Source: Laburnicola sp. R22_1 (lineage: Eukaryota; Ascomycota; Dothideomycetes; Pleosporales; Didymosphaeriaceae). From it: a stretch of DNA of 64,000 bases. The notes under the pieces were generated by a model. It did no database searches, was not told the origin of the DNA, and saw only the letters and a program-made list of their open reading frames with translations. Where the stretch lies: the NCBI GenBank assembly GCA_014281115.1, contig JACONQ010000005.1, positions 3,162,001-3,226,000 of the forward strand, given 5' to 3'. The position numbers were made by a program, and so were the translations under genes. This document shows, piece by piece, positions 49,077-60,716 of the stretch (its first letter is position 1; every line of letters begins with the position of its first letter).

Positions 49077-49669
49077 ATGTCCCGCATTCCGACGTCCACC
49101 TCCGTCAGCGAGTCCGCCGTCATCGAGGCCCCCTTCAGCAACGTCTGGCACCTCATCAAGCTGCAGGACTTCTCCCAGTTCTGGAGCAAGCTCGAGAAGA
49201 GCGAGGCAGTCAAGGGCACATCGCCCGAGACGGATATCGTCAAGTGGACGTTCAAGGACGGCACCGAGTTGGACGTCAAGCAGGAGGAGCACTCGGTGAG
49301 CATACCCTGACCGACTACGGTTGAAGTTAGACACGAACACGGACAGAGGGGTATTGACAGCAGCATTCACAGAGCATCGACCACTTCATCACCTACTCCG
49401 TCATCTCGAGCCAGCCTGCTCTGAGTTACACGTCCGTCGTGAGCACCATCCGCGCCTACCCCGTCACATCTGGCAAGCATGAGGGCCACACCTTCATCAC
49501 CTGGACGGGAAATTTCTCTAGCGACGCTGATGCCGGTGCGTACCTCCCTGGATGGACGGAGGGAGAAGGCTACCGACTTGCTAACGACTTTTGTATAGGT
49601 GTCATCGAGGATGCCAAATTCAAGCGCCGCGAAGCCCTCGCCGACCTGGCCAAAGCCGTCGCCAAATAG
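49077..49669 (+). CDS. SRPBCC (START/Bet v1-like) domain protein
   Basis: The protein is 150 aa from three exons: 49077-49295, 49373-49535 and 49599-49669. The introns are 77 and 63 bp with GT-AG ends; the second has a CTAAC branch-point-like motif (GCTAACGAC). The start is the ATG of MSRIPTSTSVSESAVIEAPF, where the domain begins; the longer upstream frame is leader. The sequence AVIEAPFSNVWHLIKLQDFSQFW, a central SYTSVVSTIRAYPVTSGKHE strand and a C-terminal helix (EDAKFKRREALADLAKAVAK) are typical of single-domain polyketide-cyclase-2/SRPBCC proteins, which bind hydrophobic ligands in a deep pocket. The substrate cannot be told. There is no signal peptide, so it is probably cytosolic. No polyketide synthase is nearby, so a biosynthetic role is not supported. 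Confidence 0.85.
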
Positions 49670-50187
49670 GGGATTCTCTATCGACTGCATGAGCACGTCT
49701 GGAGGAATATACACATTTCATAATTACTGCGTGGACCACACGGTGACTGGCCAGAAGTGGGCAGCACGATACACCTGAAACCAAAATGAATCGGCATGAT
49801 CATGGTATGATTCGGATGGATACATAGTGTATCCTATGATCACCTAGTGTACAACATAATAATCTGAACAAGTGAGGCGTTACCGGCTCGCCTTGCATAT
49901 CAAGTTGGTCTTCTCAGAGTGAGCAATACGTGAAGAGACATGCAATGTAGTGAAAATATCCATGCTTCATAGGTCGAAAAAATGATCGAGATGCCCTCGG
50001 TGCGCCGCCTTTTGTCCTTCTCGCAAACTCAGACCCGGCCCAGAAAGGGTATCTATAGCAATACGACCTTAACGCCAGACCGACCCATCCCATATTTTTT
50101 CAAGTATCCGAAAAGAAAACAAACGTAAAAGGTACACACGGCAGATAAGAATAGCCGCGTGTGGTCCAACAATATCCCGTAACGCCG
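49670..50187. other. Convergent intergenic region
   Basis: The plus-strand SRPBCC gene and the minus-strand SPT20 gene converge here, so it holds two 3' regions. AT-rich signals such as CATAATAATCTGAAC are possible polyadenylation context. No gene is seen. Confidence 0.55.
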
Positions 50188-50659
50188 TTATACACCGCTC
50201 CAATTCATGGCATCACCGCCCTGCTGCGGTGGCTGCTGTTGTTGCTGTTGTCCCTGTTGCATCGCGGCGCGTTGATGCGCCTGCCTCATTAACAGCATCT
50301 GCTGCATTTGCTGCTGGTTCATCCCCTGCATGTTCCCCATGTTCATGCCCTGCATACCCTGCATGCCTGTATTGCCTTGACCCATGCCTTGCATGTTGCC
50401 CATGTTCATGTTCATGCCGTTCATGTTGCCCGCGTTGACGTTGAAGCCCGCCGGCATGTTGTTCATCATGCCAGCGTTCATCTGGCCGCCCTGCTGCTGC
50501 ATCACCTGCTGGCGCATAGCCATGATCTGCTGTTGGCGCTGCTGTTGGGCGCGCTGTTGCTGGAGCATGTGCTGGTAATGTTGCATTTGAGCGTTTGCCT
50601 GGGGATTCGCACCGCCTTGCATGCCCATTTGGTTGGGCATGCCTTGGTTGATGTGGATT

Positions 50660-50691
<32 letters not shown>

Positions 50692-50695
50692 TTGT

Positions 50696-50733
<38 letters not shown>

Positions 50734-53094
50734 TTGCTGTTGTTGGGATTCCTTAGAGGCGATGGCCGCCTCGAGCGTCCGCATCTGTAACATGTGCTGC
50801 TGCGGAACGTTTTGACCGTAGGTAGATACGAGCTGCTGTTTGCGCGTCATGTACTGCTGACGCAGATGCTGCAAACTCATGTTAGCAAGCTGCATGCCAC
50901 CAGCGTTGGTGGTCCCAGCATGTGGTACACCTTGGGGTGACATGCTGGTCATTTGCTGCTGCTGGTTCTGCTGGTGCTGTTGTTGCATAGCTTGGGTGTA
51001 GAACCGTTGCGCCAGAAACTGCCTGTAAGCTTGCGGAGTTTGACCTGGAGGGACACCTTGCTGCTGAATTTGCAGGGTTGCGCGTTGCAAGGCCATCTGC
51101 TGGAGGTGCTGATTTCCTGGGGATGCGGCGGCCCGCTGCATATTCTGCATGCGCAGCTGATTCTGCAAATGGCTGTTTTGGGCGAACTGGATTTGCTCGG
51201 GAGTCATATTCTGACCAGGCTGAGGAGTCTGCATCATATTCGGCGTCGATCCAGGCACAGGGACATTTGGACTTCCCTGGTTCATCCTCGGGGTTGGTGT
51301 AGAGGAGATATTGCGCGCAGGCATGGCAGTATTCATAACAGGAGTGCCTTGCAGCATCTGTGGTGTTCCAGTACGGCTCAGGTTCGGGTTTTGCTGCTGG
51401 CTTGCAGTGCGTACCATTGCATTGGCATGATGAGAGATGGCAGAAGGAGGACGAGCCGGACTACCAGCAGCGTGATTGGACGGCGTAGCAACCATCGGGG
51501 TGCCTCCAATGGGGTGAGAGGAGTGTGCGGGAACGAGTGGGGAAGCTGCTGCGGCCATGGGTGTCTGCTGGCGAACAATGGGAGAAGAAAACTGGGGCTG
51601 AGTTGCGGAGAGCGGTGTCTGTAAAGCCTGGGCTGCTGCGTTTGCCATCTGCTGGGCTTGGGATGCTTGGGATGCTTGGAGCGCCTGTTGCTGCTGCTGT
51701 TGTTGGCGCATGAGATCTTGCCTCTGTTGGAGCATAGCAGCATTTTGCGCAGCAGTCTGCTCCGCTTGACGATTCGACTCGGTTTCGCGGCGCTTTTGTG
51801 CTTCTGCCTCCATTTGAGCCTGTCTCTTCGCCTGCGCCAGACGCGCCTCTTCTTCCTTCTTCATCCGTTCGGCTTCCTCGTGGTTCGATTTGATAGATGC
51901 GAGCGTTTTGAAGCGCGCGAAGTTCTGCTGGTTGGCGCCTGCACGGATAGCGTGTTGGCCTTCGTCACCGCCGGACGCTGCAGCGGTTTTGCTGGTCTGG
52001 TGCTCGTCACCTGCGAGCATGAAGCGCTGAATGTCTGCGGCCTCAGCTTCGTCTGCGGCGAGCTCGGCGGTGGTTCGCTTGCGCGTCTTGCGAGCAGATG
52101 GGGCATTTTTGTTGTTCGGATGCGTGGTGGCCTCTATCAGCGCAAGAGACTCTTCGAACCTCTTGGTCGGCTCGAGATACAGCTTCGGGCACGTAGCGTT
52201 GAAAACGGCCGACTCAAATTCATGCAGGTTACTGTCTTCCAGGACCATTTTTTGTCGTTTCGGACTGCGCCCAGCAGACATTGTGGGCGTAGGCGGGACA
52301 ACAGTCATGGGGGTAGGCGGATTGCCAGCAGCTCGCGCTGCAGCTTGGTTGCGACGATAGGTCGCGGCATCGGGGAGTGGTGTGTTAGCCAGCAATTGAA
52401 TGTCGGCGAGATGTGTCTGCTGGGTGGGGAACAGCACGGCGATGGTCACCTTGGGCGTGTTCGGCTGCTTCTGCGACGCGGGCTGGCCAGGCGCCGGCAT
52501 GTTCTCCTTGTCCACATTCTTGTCCGACTTCGCTCCCGAGCCTGCGTTGTGCGCCTCGGTTGGGCCAGTTTTTGCGGCCGTCTTTATGCTTGGGTGTGGG
52601 GCGTGCGGGGACGGGGTGATGAAGCTGTTGTAGTTGTGTATCGAGAACGGGTCCGCGCCAGTTCCGTCGGCGGAGCTGTTTGTGTCGTCCTTGGGCTTGA
52701 TGCCGCCGCTGCGGCAGTCGTGCACCTCGACGATGAGGCAGTTGTCGTAGAAGGGGATGTTGTATTCGTACAGCTCCTCGAGCATGTTGTGCGGCACCGT
52801 CTTGGCGCGGATGTGCTTGAGCAGCTCGCGCATGGGCGAGGCGTAGGGAAGCGTCTCCTGGGAGTCATTGAGGCGGAAGTGGTTCTGGTGGAGGTAGACG
52901 CGCAACGAGGGCGGGCAGCCCTTGAACTTGTCGAGGATGTCCTTCTGCGTGTAGACATGGCGCTTGGTGTCCTCCTTCGGCGCGCCGTTCTCCATGTTTG
53001 CCTTGGCTGCGGCCTTTGCGATGCCCGGGCGCTGCGACTCGCGACGGTTGCGGAGCGCCTGCGATGGGCGCACGGGAGCGGCTGCGGCCGACAT
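50188..53094 (-). CDS. SPT20: SAGA complex subunit Spt20
   Basis: The protein is 968 aa, a single exon. The N-terminal Spt20 domain (about residues 47-135) is clear: KDILDKFKGCPPSLRVYLHQ, HFRLNDSQETLPYASPMREL, HIRAKTVPHNMLEELYEYNI, PFYDNCLIVEVHD. Further conserved pieces are the PFSIHNYNSFITPSPHAPHP block and PKLYLEPTKRFEESLALIEA before a KTRKRTTAELAADEAEAADI helix. The rest is a low-complexity Gln, Met, Asn and Ala-rich tail including 29 consecutive Gln (residues 784-812; 50659-50745, mixed CAG and CAA codons) and GMQGMNMGN-type repeats near the C-terminus. Spt20 holds the SAGA coactivator together and supports TBP-dependent transcription in the nucleus. The tail is longer than the domain needs, as usual for filamentous fungi. 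The gene is intact. Confidence 0.93.
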
Positions 53095-54047
53095 GGCGGT
53101 GAAGGCTCTCCCCGTCTAGGCTGATGGAGTAAAGCGGTGGGCGCGACGGCGCGATGTGGAGGGGACGATGGATGAGTGCGAGTGGGGTGCCGGGCGCGAA
53201 ACGATGTGAAGCGCGTCGGGCGCTGCCGCAGCTGTGTGCGAGGGAGTCCAGGAGCAACGTTGGAGGGGCGGCGTGGCAGAGGGCGCGCGAGGCCGTCTCT
53301 GCACGCTGCTACTAGGTACCCAGGCGAGAGCGTGTGGGATGGCAAACGTATTATAGAAGTCTGTACGTGGTGGAGCCGTTGTGGCCGCCAGGCATCGCTG
53401 CCAAGATCCATGGATCCGTGGATGGATTCCAGCACATCACGTGATGTTGTTCACGTGACCTGTGGTTGACTTTTGGACCCGTCTGGGCCAAATGTACCTA
53501 CATAGCACCATTTTGACCTTCTATAACGTTATATACCATACTTTGATATTCTCGAACCTTTGAAGAAAGGGAAATTGTTACCATCATCAATTTTATGCCC
53601 TTTTCCATCAACACAAACACAATTGAAGAAGATGCACTTCTGGAAAGACTACCTAGGTACTTCTTGAATAGGAAACAGGCTTCGAGGTTAACTTTGCTTC
53701 GCATTCGATGATCCACGAATTACAAAGGTGAGGTGCCAATATCGCTTCTAGCCAACTCGGGTCTCTGAAGACTTCCCCACGATTACGACTTCGGGATGTA
53801 CTTGAGCCCTGCCCGCGGTCAAGTGATGTTCTCATTTCATCTAAGCATCCTGGCCCACAGTCCAAATAACCGTGCCCTCTCCAGCCGTACTTGCGGCCGT
53901 ACTCCGCTACGGTACATTGGCTACGCTGTATGTGTATACAAATTTTGTTTCGGGAAAGCAGGCAGACTGCAACATACTATAAAAAACAATACTCTGCCTC
54001 TCTAGCTCTCGCAAACCAAACTCGCTATCGTCACATCATTTCATCAT
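53095..54047. other. SPT20 promoter region and 3' side of the lactone oxidase gene
   Basis: The two genes are in tandem on the minus strand. The part near 53095-53460 should hold the SPT20 leader and promoter, including a pair of TCACGTGA sites (listed separately). Small open frames (53176-53469, 53498-53716, 53796-54005) have no supporting features. Confidence 0.5.
53437..53458. promoter_or_regulatory. Paired TCACGTGA palindromes upstream of SPT20
   Basis: Two exact TCACGTGA octamers lie at 53437-53444 and 53451-53458, 14 bp apart centre to centre, about 345 bp upstream of the SPT20 start. The octamer is a palindromic E-box bound by Cbf1-type bHLH factors in fungi. Occupancy here is inference. 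Confidence 0.6.
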
Positions 54048-55820
54048 CTACATCTTATTAAATACATTCGTGCCCGTAATGAATTCCTCCGTGTTCTCTC
54101 TCCTCCGTTTTTCCAATTCCAGATCAGGAGACTCATCCATCAGGCTCTCCAATAGCACACTGGCCTCAGCCTCAGCACCAGCCATCAAGTCGAAGCTCTC
54201 TCCACTCTCGCTGCCATTCTTCTCGAAGACGTCCATGCCGCCATCGTACCACCGCGCCTGCTCGCCGACCCAGTCCACCCCGCCTGTCCGCCGTTCTCTC
54301 CGCACAACCTCCTTCTCTTCGAGCGGGAAAGCGGGGAGCTCAGTTTTAGGTGGCAGGATGGTGCGACGGTGCCATGAGCCTAGGAACATGCCGTCAGGGT
54401 CGACTTCGTTGCGCACGCGTAAGTACTCGTCGAGATCGTCGCCGTAGACCTTGGAGAGGTAGGCGTGGTCGACGGACCGGAAGTTCTTCGCCCAATGTGG
54501 ACGGCCATTGTACTCTTTCATGAGGTATTCGAAAGCTTGGTAGTAGCGTTCTCGGCAGGGGGGATCTTGGTTGTAAGGTCGATAGAGGGTAGCATTAAGG
54601 TATAGCGTTGGCTCGCTGGAGCAGGAGGTGTCCATGAATGGTCGCGGCTGTCGGTCTACTGTATTGGCAACGCGGACTTCAATGGGTGAGTGGACATAGA
54701 AGCCTTTTGGACTGAAGGGAATGGCGGAGCCGTGTTCGTCGCCGTTCAGCCACTTGGTGAGGCGCGTCAGAGCTTCAGGGCCCTTTGCGAGCGGGATGCT
54801 CCACTCATTGACGAATTGCGAGTAGAGGCAATTCATGAGTAGACCAGTACGCTGTTCTTCGACGGCGCTGATAGTTGCACCATCTTTGAAGCCATACTGC
54901 ATGCCGAAGACGAACCACTCCACCCAAGGCAGGAAGCGGGGTACATATTGCGAGATCCACAGTAGGATGTGGTATGTATGAAACCCAACACTGCCGCCGT
55001 ACCAGTTGTATGCGGGCTTGACTGGAGGCTTATCCGTCTTGTCGGCCTTCCACACAATGGCGCGCTTCATGTACGGCAGCCACCAAACGCGGACGAACTC
55101 GTGTGATGTCCACAGATCCTTGTCCCACAAAGAAAGCACCTGATCAATGGGCAATATAGTCTGGGCCCACTCGATATCGCTATGCTCGGACAGTTCGTAT
55201 TCTAGCTCAACAAGGATGCCCAATGCGCCAAGAGACACAAGGGCGGCGCGGAAGAGATCCGGTGATTGTGAAGCCGAGCATTTTACTGACTGTCCGTTGC
55301 CGAGCACAATGCGTAGACTGCGGACGTTGTCGGACATCAGGCCATGCTTGATGGAGCTGCCGTGGGTCGCGGTCCCGATGGCGCCAGCTAACGACTGCAC
55401 GTCGATGGAACCGAGCGAGGGCATGGTGAGACCATGCTCTTTGGCCGCGAGGTTGAGCTCATGCAATCGTATGCCCGCCTGCACCGTTATCGTCTTCCGC
55501 TCCGTGTCCACCCCTAGCACCTTCCCAAAATCGTCCAGATTCACCATCCAGGCCGTGGTGCAGGTGAGGTCCGAGGGCGAGTGGCCGCATCCAACCGTCA
55601 CGACGCGACGCCGCATGCGCCGGGCGAGGGTGACGATCTTCTGTATCTCGGCGATGCTCTGGGGCCGCAAGTAGAGCTCCGGGCGCGAATGGAAGGTATG
55701 CGCCCATGTGCGGTGCGTGTGGGACTGTGAGGCGCGGAAGGGGACGTCGGGATCGAGTCGCTCGAGCTCGATCATCAGCTTGTGCGGCATGCTGAGCGAC
55801 GCCAGCTGAGAATACGCCAT
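54048..55820 (-). CDS. ALO1: D-arabinono-1,4-lactone oxidase
   Basis: The protein is 590 aa, a single exon. The FAD-binding N-terminal domain begins with HTFHSRPELYLRPQSIAEIQ and has VVTVGCGHSPSDLT, where His80 is the expected covalent flavin attachment residue. It continues with SLGSIDVQSLAGAIGTATHG and SLGALGILVELEYEL. The C-terminal ALO domain has the family motif HWAK at 442-445 (GRPHWAKNF) and DPDGMFLGSWH. The enzyme oxidises D-arabinono-1,4-lactone to D-erythroascorbate with release of H2O2, in the outer mitochondrial membrane in yeast. The 590 aa are longer than yeast Alo1 because of a charged C-terminal extension of about 90 residues. A second Met at residue 11 is an alternative start. 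The gene is intact. Confidence 0.93.
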   Translation of the reverse strand: MAYSQLASLSMPHKLMIELERLDPDVPFRASQSHTHRTWAHTFHSRPELYLRPQSIAEIQKIVTLARRMRRRVVTVGCGHSPSDLTCTTAWMVNLDDFGKVLGVDTERKTITVQAGIRLHELNLAAKEHGLTMPSLGSIDVQSLAGAIGTATHGSSIKHGLMSDNVRSLRIVLGNGQSVKCSASQSPDLFRAALVSLGALGILVELEYELSEHSDIEWAQTILPIDQVLSLWDKDLWTSHEFVRVWWLPYMKRAIVWKADKTDKPPVKPAYNWYGGSVGFHTYHILLWISQYVPRFLPWVEWFVFGMQYGFKDGATISAVEEQRTGLLMNCLYSQFVNEWSIPLAKGPEALTRLTKWLNGDEHGSAIPFSPKGFYVHSPIEVRVANTVDRQPRPFMDTSCSSEPTLYLNATLYRPYNQDPPCRERYYQAFEYLMKEYNGRPHWAKNFRSVDHAYLSKVYGDDLDEYLRVRNEVDPDGMFLGSWHRRTILPPKTELPAFPLEEKEVVRRERRTGGVDWVGEQARWYDGGMDVFEKNGSESGESFDLMAGAEAEASVLLESLMDESPDLELEKRRRENTEEFITGTNVFNKM

Positions 55821-57294
55821 CTCGCAGCTCTTGTCCCGTCCGTGGCGTGTAGGAGTGGCGTGAACGAACTATGGGCGAATGCTAGGAGACAATGACGTGG
55901 AATGCACCCCGCGAACGGCGCGTGGTCTGCGTCGTCGTCGCTCAGTGGGAGGGCAGAGGTAGCAGAGGTGCCCATACTGTGGCGCCAGCAGTGAAGGCGG
56001 AAGGTGTCCGCTGGTGCTGGCCGAGGGGCAGAGCCTCGACCAGCCGCAGCACGTAAAGGGTTTAGCGGCCGAGGCCCGTCGTTCTCGTCGTCATCGACAA
56101 GAAAATAAGAAAAGCGAAGAAAGCTTGTTCCGACCCAGGCGCTGTTATTCGTGTCATTGCAGAGTACGAAAGCGATGGAGAAAACATCCGTCCAATCGTG
56201 GAAGTCTTGATCTCGTAGGAGCCGAAGGAGGGGCGGCACCACACCTAACTTGTCGCGGAGATCTTCTCAAGCCACCATAAGAATTGTCGATGACTTTTTG
56301 GATGTCCGCAGCGGGACACGGGCTGCACATTGCAAAGCGGAAGTGAATTCTGATGTCCGTTTGGGGTAGGCTGTGCCGCAGGCATCAATACTCTTCCGGT
56401 AGATTTGAGAGTACAAACGGACAATGGAAAGCGAGATGGTCTCAGGACAGGTAAGCATATGGACGCTCTTTCAGAACCTCAGGATAAGGCCGCCGTTGTT
56501 TTAAGCTTACCTAAGGTAGTAATTTTAGAGTGAGCGCGGAAGAGCGATGGTGGCGAAGAAGACAAGAACAGCAATATTGATTTTAAATATACTATCCTGA
56601 GGCGCGTTATCTGAAATCAATCCAGGTGTTGCAGATGAATCCGATTCTGTGATACAATCTGAAAGTGGCTGGTGGCGTCGAACTGCATGTGCACGCTGAG
56701 CGACGCCAGCCTCGCTGTACATGAATTGTTGCAGTATCTCTGGGCAAGATCAGCGCATAGAGAGATGTCAAGCCAGTCAACGAATCGCGCAGCAACACAG
56801 ACCGAGAATTGCCCGTTTAGATGATTTCAGAATTTGATTTCGTCGCCGTGCTGGTGTCGTGATGTCGTCACGGAGAATTTCTGCGGACCCAATCGGGAGT
56901 AAACATAGAGAGCTCCGAAAAATCCTGACACAGGAAAAACACTTCCGCCGAAAGTACTCCGACGCCACACCACCATGCGCTCACCATGCGCTTCAATACG
57001 CCATTAGCATAGGCCCATGGTGATTTAGCCGTACAGGCCTGCAAACCTGTTCTGGCTAGCAAGAAATTCTTGCACGCTCGTTCAGGATTAGGCGAAAATG
57101 TTTGTTATCGAGTTTTAAGATCTTGAACACGTTCGGAGTTGTCTCGGTGCTAAAATCGAGCATCGAAAGATATAAGAAGCTCGAGGCTTCGCGGAATGGA
57201 AGTGCATCACCACCCAACCTCAGTCAGCAAGTCCATCGAGAACTCATTTCATATATCACAAGCCTCGTCACTTTCTCTGTTTACAATCAATACC
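55821..57294. other. Intergenic region, no supported gene
   Basis: The part near 55821-56050 is upstream of ALO1 and is CT-rich on its coding strand. The minus-strand frames of 60-155 codons (for example 55775-56242) overlap that leader in other frames and lack domains. The last 100 bp form the leader of the small gene at 57295. Confidence 0.5.
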
Positions 57295-57513
57295 ATGACC
57301 ACTACCATTCCCAAGCCCACCGCATCGCGCAAGTCCTCGGCTGTCAGTTCTTCCAACCAAGAGCCAAAACAATCCCCCGGCGCAACCACATTCTCGCTTC
57401 GATCTGCACTGAAGAAGCCGTTCCAAGGATGGACGAAAGAGTCACTCTGGGCGAAGAAAGATCTAGACGATGACTATAATTTTCCAACCGTGAGGAGGCG
57501 AGGCGTGGAATAA
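57295..57513 (+). CDS. Small basic hypothetical protein
   Basis: This is a 72-aa single-exon frame starting MTTTIPKPTASRKSS and ending FPTVRRRGVE. The frame is open further up to 57196, but the ATG at 57295 follows a CT-rich, A-rich leader (CAATACC before ATG) typical of fungal starts. The first half is Ser/Thr/Lys-rich and disordered; the second half (TFSLRSALKKPFQGWTKESL, DDDYNFPTV) has a conserved-looking amphipathic stretch. There is no signal peptide or membrane segment. The family is not recognised. It resembles the many short unannotated proteins of filamentous fungi. Chance cannot be excluded. Confidence 0.5.
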   Translation: MTTTIPKPTASRKSSAVSSSNQEPKQSPGATTFSLRSALKKPFQGWTKESLWAKKDLDDDYNFPTVRRRGVE

Positions 57514-59012
57514 AGAAACAATGTATTCAAGACGCGGAGTGGAAGGGTTGATGGGAAATAAGTGAGGAATGAACATTGGATGGGAAGACTATGCAGGAGC
57601 TTGGATGGTGCCAGTGAAGAGTTCGGGTTGGAGCCATGTCACCGACGACAAGGGATTGCGTCAATTTTTAGTACCGCAACGGGACAGATTGGGAACATTA
57701 TATCTTCTCCCGGAGTATCGGTGCTCTTCGTGGGGATTTCGGGAATATTTCGAGCTCAGGTATACCAATTATACAGAGGTGGTACAAAGGTGCGAGATTT
57801 CTTGAAGAGCAAAAGCATGAGCAAGGTGGTTGAGCAAGCGTGGATGGTCTTTTTGTGAGGTCGAACTTAACGTTGGAACTATATCCATGGATGCCTGGTC
57901 AGTTTGGGGGTTTGGGTGGCACTTTCCCAAACTCATACGTCATGAGGCAAAGTCTGGGAATGCACGAACACATCTTACCTCTTCTTGTGCCATTCCTTCG
58001 GTGCCATGACTATGATGCACAGCTCTGATTCCTCGCTCAAGTCTATCGCCCCTTGTTTGAAACCAGTCAGCTTTGCCCAAAAATGACTGATGAATGCTGC
58101 GACTTCTGGTACGCTTTCCCTAGCCACAAATGATAATTCCTCGCTTGCTGGATGAGTATACCCGACGGTAGTTGACATTTGAAATGACCATTCGGTGTCT
58201 GATTGCTCGAGCTGAATATGTTTTATATACCTATATCGAGTAGATCGGCGCATACCCAAGGTATAAATAAAGTTTCGAACCGCAACATCGACTCGTACAT
58301 GACCTAAGAGACTTGGGTCGGCTATCTCGGTGCGGGAAGCGACGCAGTCTCTATGTCATGAATTGTATCTTCTCATTCCTGCGCTGATCTTGGCAGCGGG
58401 CGTGCTTCTTAAGGTACAAACATCGTCTAGATCAAGATAAGGGCCACGCACGAGACGACCGGAACTTGACGACTCGGCTTGTGTAGCGGGACAAGACTTC
58501 TACGCCGCAGGAAGAACTTCGAAGGCATCGTGACCCTCACAAGGGGTAAATTGACCATGCGGGCCGGTATCGATACATACCAACGTGACATGGACGAGAG
58601 GCGCAGACGAAGTGTTGCCTAGGGGCCGGTCAAGGACAACGGCGACCAATCGCAACATGACGCCAGAGCAATGGTAATTTCGCAATCCTTCCGCCAAGCT
58701 CTGCTATCCCCAAAACGCCTTCGGGGCGCCAACTGTGGACCGCTCGCGTGCGGCCTAACCTTCTTGGGACTGTCATTTCAAGCTGTCAACGGCTCGGGCA
58801 ACCTTCTACCCCGGACACTTCCTCTGGCTGGAGCCGCTGGTGGATAAAGTCACGATGCCCTCGCGCTGTTGCGTCTGCACCTTCGGTCCTTCTCGAAGTC
58901 GTTGTTCGTCACTCTTTATGCCCACCTCTCTTCTCCACAGATATCTCCTAATAATAATACAACACCCACACTCATTACTAAACAGTACTATAATACACCA
59001 ACAAACAACATA
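57514..59012. other. Intergenic region, no supported gene
   Basis: Small overlapping frames on both strands (57562-57858, 57975-58259, 58500-58697) have no domains or introns that would link them. The stretch just before 59013 is an A and C-rich leader. Confidence 0.5.
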
Positions 59013-59804
59013 ATGTCTCCGATCCTTTCGATTCTTTTCGCTACGGCGGCTGCCGCAGAGGTCACTACCTCTATCTGGTTGCCATCGCCATACCAAAAGA
59101 ACGAAACACACATAGGCTTCTACGCCTCCGTCATTGGTGTCGAAGACGGCAAGACTACGCTAGCCCTTCAATTCGACAACAAGACGAACCTCCAAACGGT
59201 CGGCTATTATGTCGACGACGAACCAAATACAATGACTTTCTGGGGCAACAGCCGCTTCGAAAGCGTGACAACGACCACTGAACTCTTCGACGGCCCCGAA
59301 ATGACTGTCATGTATGGATGCCAGTTAACGAGCTCCAGAACCGTTGGGGCGGCGTGTCGTTATTCATCCAATGGGCCGGCAGTGTACTCGAGCTTCTGCG
59401 ACAACTACTCAGATTACACAGATGTTGTCACCCGGACCGAAGAATACACATACGACGAGCCGTACAGCGTCAACACAGAGACCACAACAATCGACTACCG
59501 CACAAAAGTTCCGAAATTCTGCCTTTCTGGATCGGAGCTCCCTCAAACCCTGCTCGCGCACACGTACGAAGTCGACAAGACCGATATTGCAACATACCAA
59601 GTCATCATAACGGCCGGCGAGGAGAAGTTGAGCGCTACGGCAGGTGCGACGCCGTCGAACCGTGATGCCATGATTACGGGGTCAGGCGTTGGACCAACAG
59701 GCACAGAGGGTGCGCCACCGGAGGAGACTGGAGCCGGAGCTTCGCTGTCGCTGCATCCCGCTCTCGCGGGACTCGGTGCTGCTGCGATGGCTTTCCTGCT
59801 CTAG
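59013..59804 (+). CDS. Secreted, probably GPI-anchored cell-surface protein
   Basis: The protein is 263 aa, a single exon. The start MSPILSILFATAAAAEVTTS is a signal peptide with an AAA-E cleavage site; the leader ACAAACAACATA before ATG is typical, so the longer upstream frame is not used. The mature part is Thr/Ser/Tyr-rich with a few Cys and N-x-T sites (KNETH, NKTNL). It ends in a small-residue linker (PTGTEGAPPEETGAGASL) and a hydrophobic tail (HPALAGLGAAAMAFLL), the layout of a GPI signal. This pattern is common for cell-wall proteins of Pezizomycotina. No enzymatic domain is recognised. Confidence 0.85.
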   Translation: MSPILSILFATAAAAEVTTSIWLPSPYQKNETHIGFYASVIGVEDGKTTLALQFDNKTNLQTVGYYVDDEPNTMTFWGNSRFESVTTTTELFDGPEMTVMYGCQLTSSRTVGAACRYSSNGPAVYSSFCDNYSDYTDVVTRTEEYTYDEPYSVNTETTTIDYRTKVPKFCLSGSELPQTLLAHTYEVDKTDIATYQVIITAGEEKLSATAGATPSNRDAMITGSGVGPTGTEGAPPEETGAGASLSLHPALAGLGAAAMAFLL

Positions 59805-60716
59805 AGATCGCGATGCCGCAACTTCTTTTTGTTCTTTTCGTCCACGACAGTTGATGATCTTCATGTATGAACAGCGTATTCAGCGCGCGTTGGCACAGGG
59901 GAACGTGGATTGGTGGATTACTTGATGGATGGGATATGAGAGATACCCGGATAGGAATTCATGAAGCGAGTTACGGAGACCGCTTTCCCGATAGACACGA
60001 TTCTTTACGTGGGCAAGTGATGCTGCCTGTGATGTGAACCTTGCTTGATTGCAACCTGCAAGCGACCGAGTTGTGGGAAGCTCAGACTGGGCACATTCGT
60101 TCATATCCGTTTCAATTTACTCAACTTCCCTTAGATTATATCTAGGGGATGATATGCACGTGGAACGTGTAGACGCATAACGCTTGAGAGTATTTACATA
60201 TATACAACTATCAAATGCAATCGGATTGTATTGTGTTGTGGGGCTGTTGTAGCCATTCATAGCGTTGTGGCTCCGAACTACCCGCAGGTAAATAAATGCT
60301 CCGTTCCAACATCTACTGTACCATACCTTACGTATGATTTACCTGTGTTCGTATTTTCAAGCTGGGCTGAAAGTGATGCGCACCAATGGTGTGGGAATCA
60401 CGCCGGATTCGCATGATGAGGGGGATCGGTGCTCGTAATAATAAATGGGCGCCCGAGGGCAGGTGGCCCCACACTCAGGCGGCACTGCAAGCAACACACA
60501 CCCTCGGGCTTGATAGCTGAGGCCCAACCGTCCAACATGTTGTGTCCGCGTCTGGTCTCCGTTCGGTCGCTGACAAAGGACCTTCGGAGACCGAGCTCCC
60601 GATTTATGAAACTAACAGAGCTGCCCCTCTGCGCTTCATTAGCCCCGCGTTTCAGACTTTCTCTCGCTCACGGCGACACCAACATCAACTACAAACGACA
60701 TTCACACACAATCACA
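59805..60716. other. Intergenic region with adenosine kinase promoter
   Basis: No supported gene. The 60640-60716 stretch is CT-rich then AC-rich (AACTACAAACGACATTCACA), a normal leader for the gene at 60717. The frame 60429-60950 runs into the kinase's first intron in another frame and is a shadow. Confidence 0.5.

Noticed and set aside
49077..49669. Polyketide biosynthetic gene cluster suggested by a cyclase-like domain
   Set aside because: SRPBCC single-domain proteins are widespread, and no synthase, oxidoreductase or transporter gene lies nearby.
51658..53124. 488-codon plus-strand frame opposite SPT20
   Set aside because: It is the mirror of a codon-biased Gln-rich gene; the translated product is Leu/Val/Arg-rich low complexity and the minus strand has the clear Spt20 domain.
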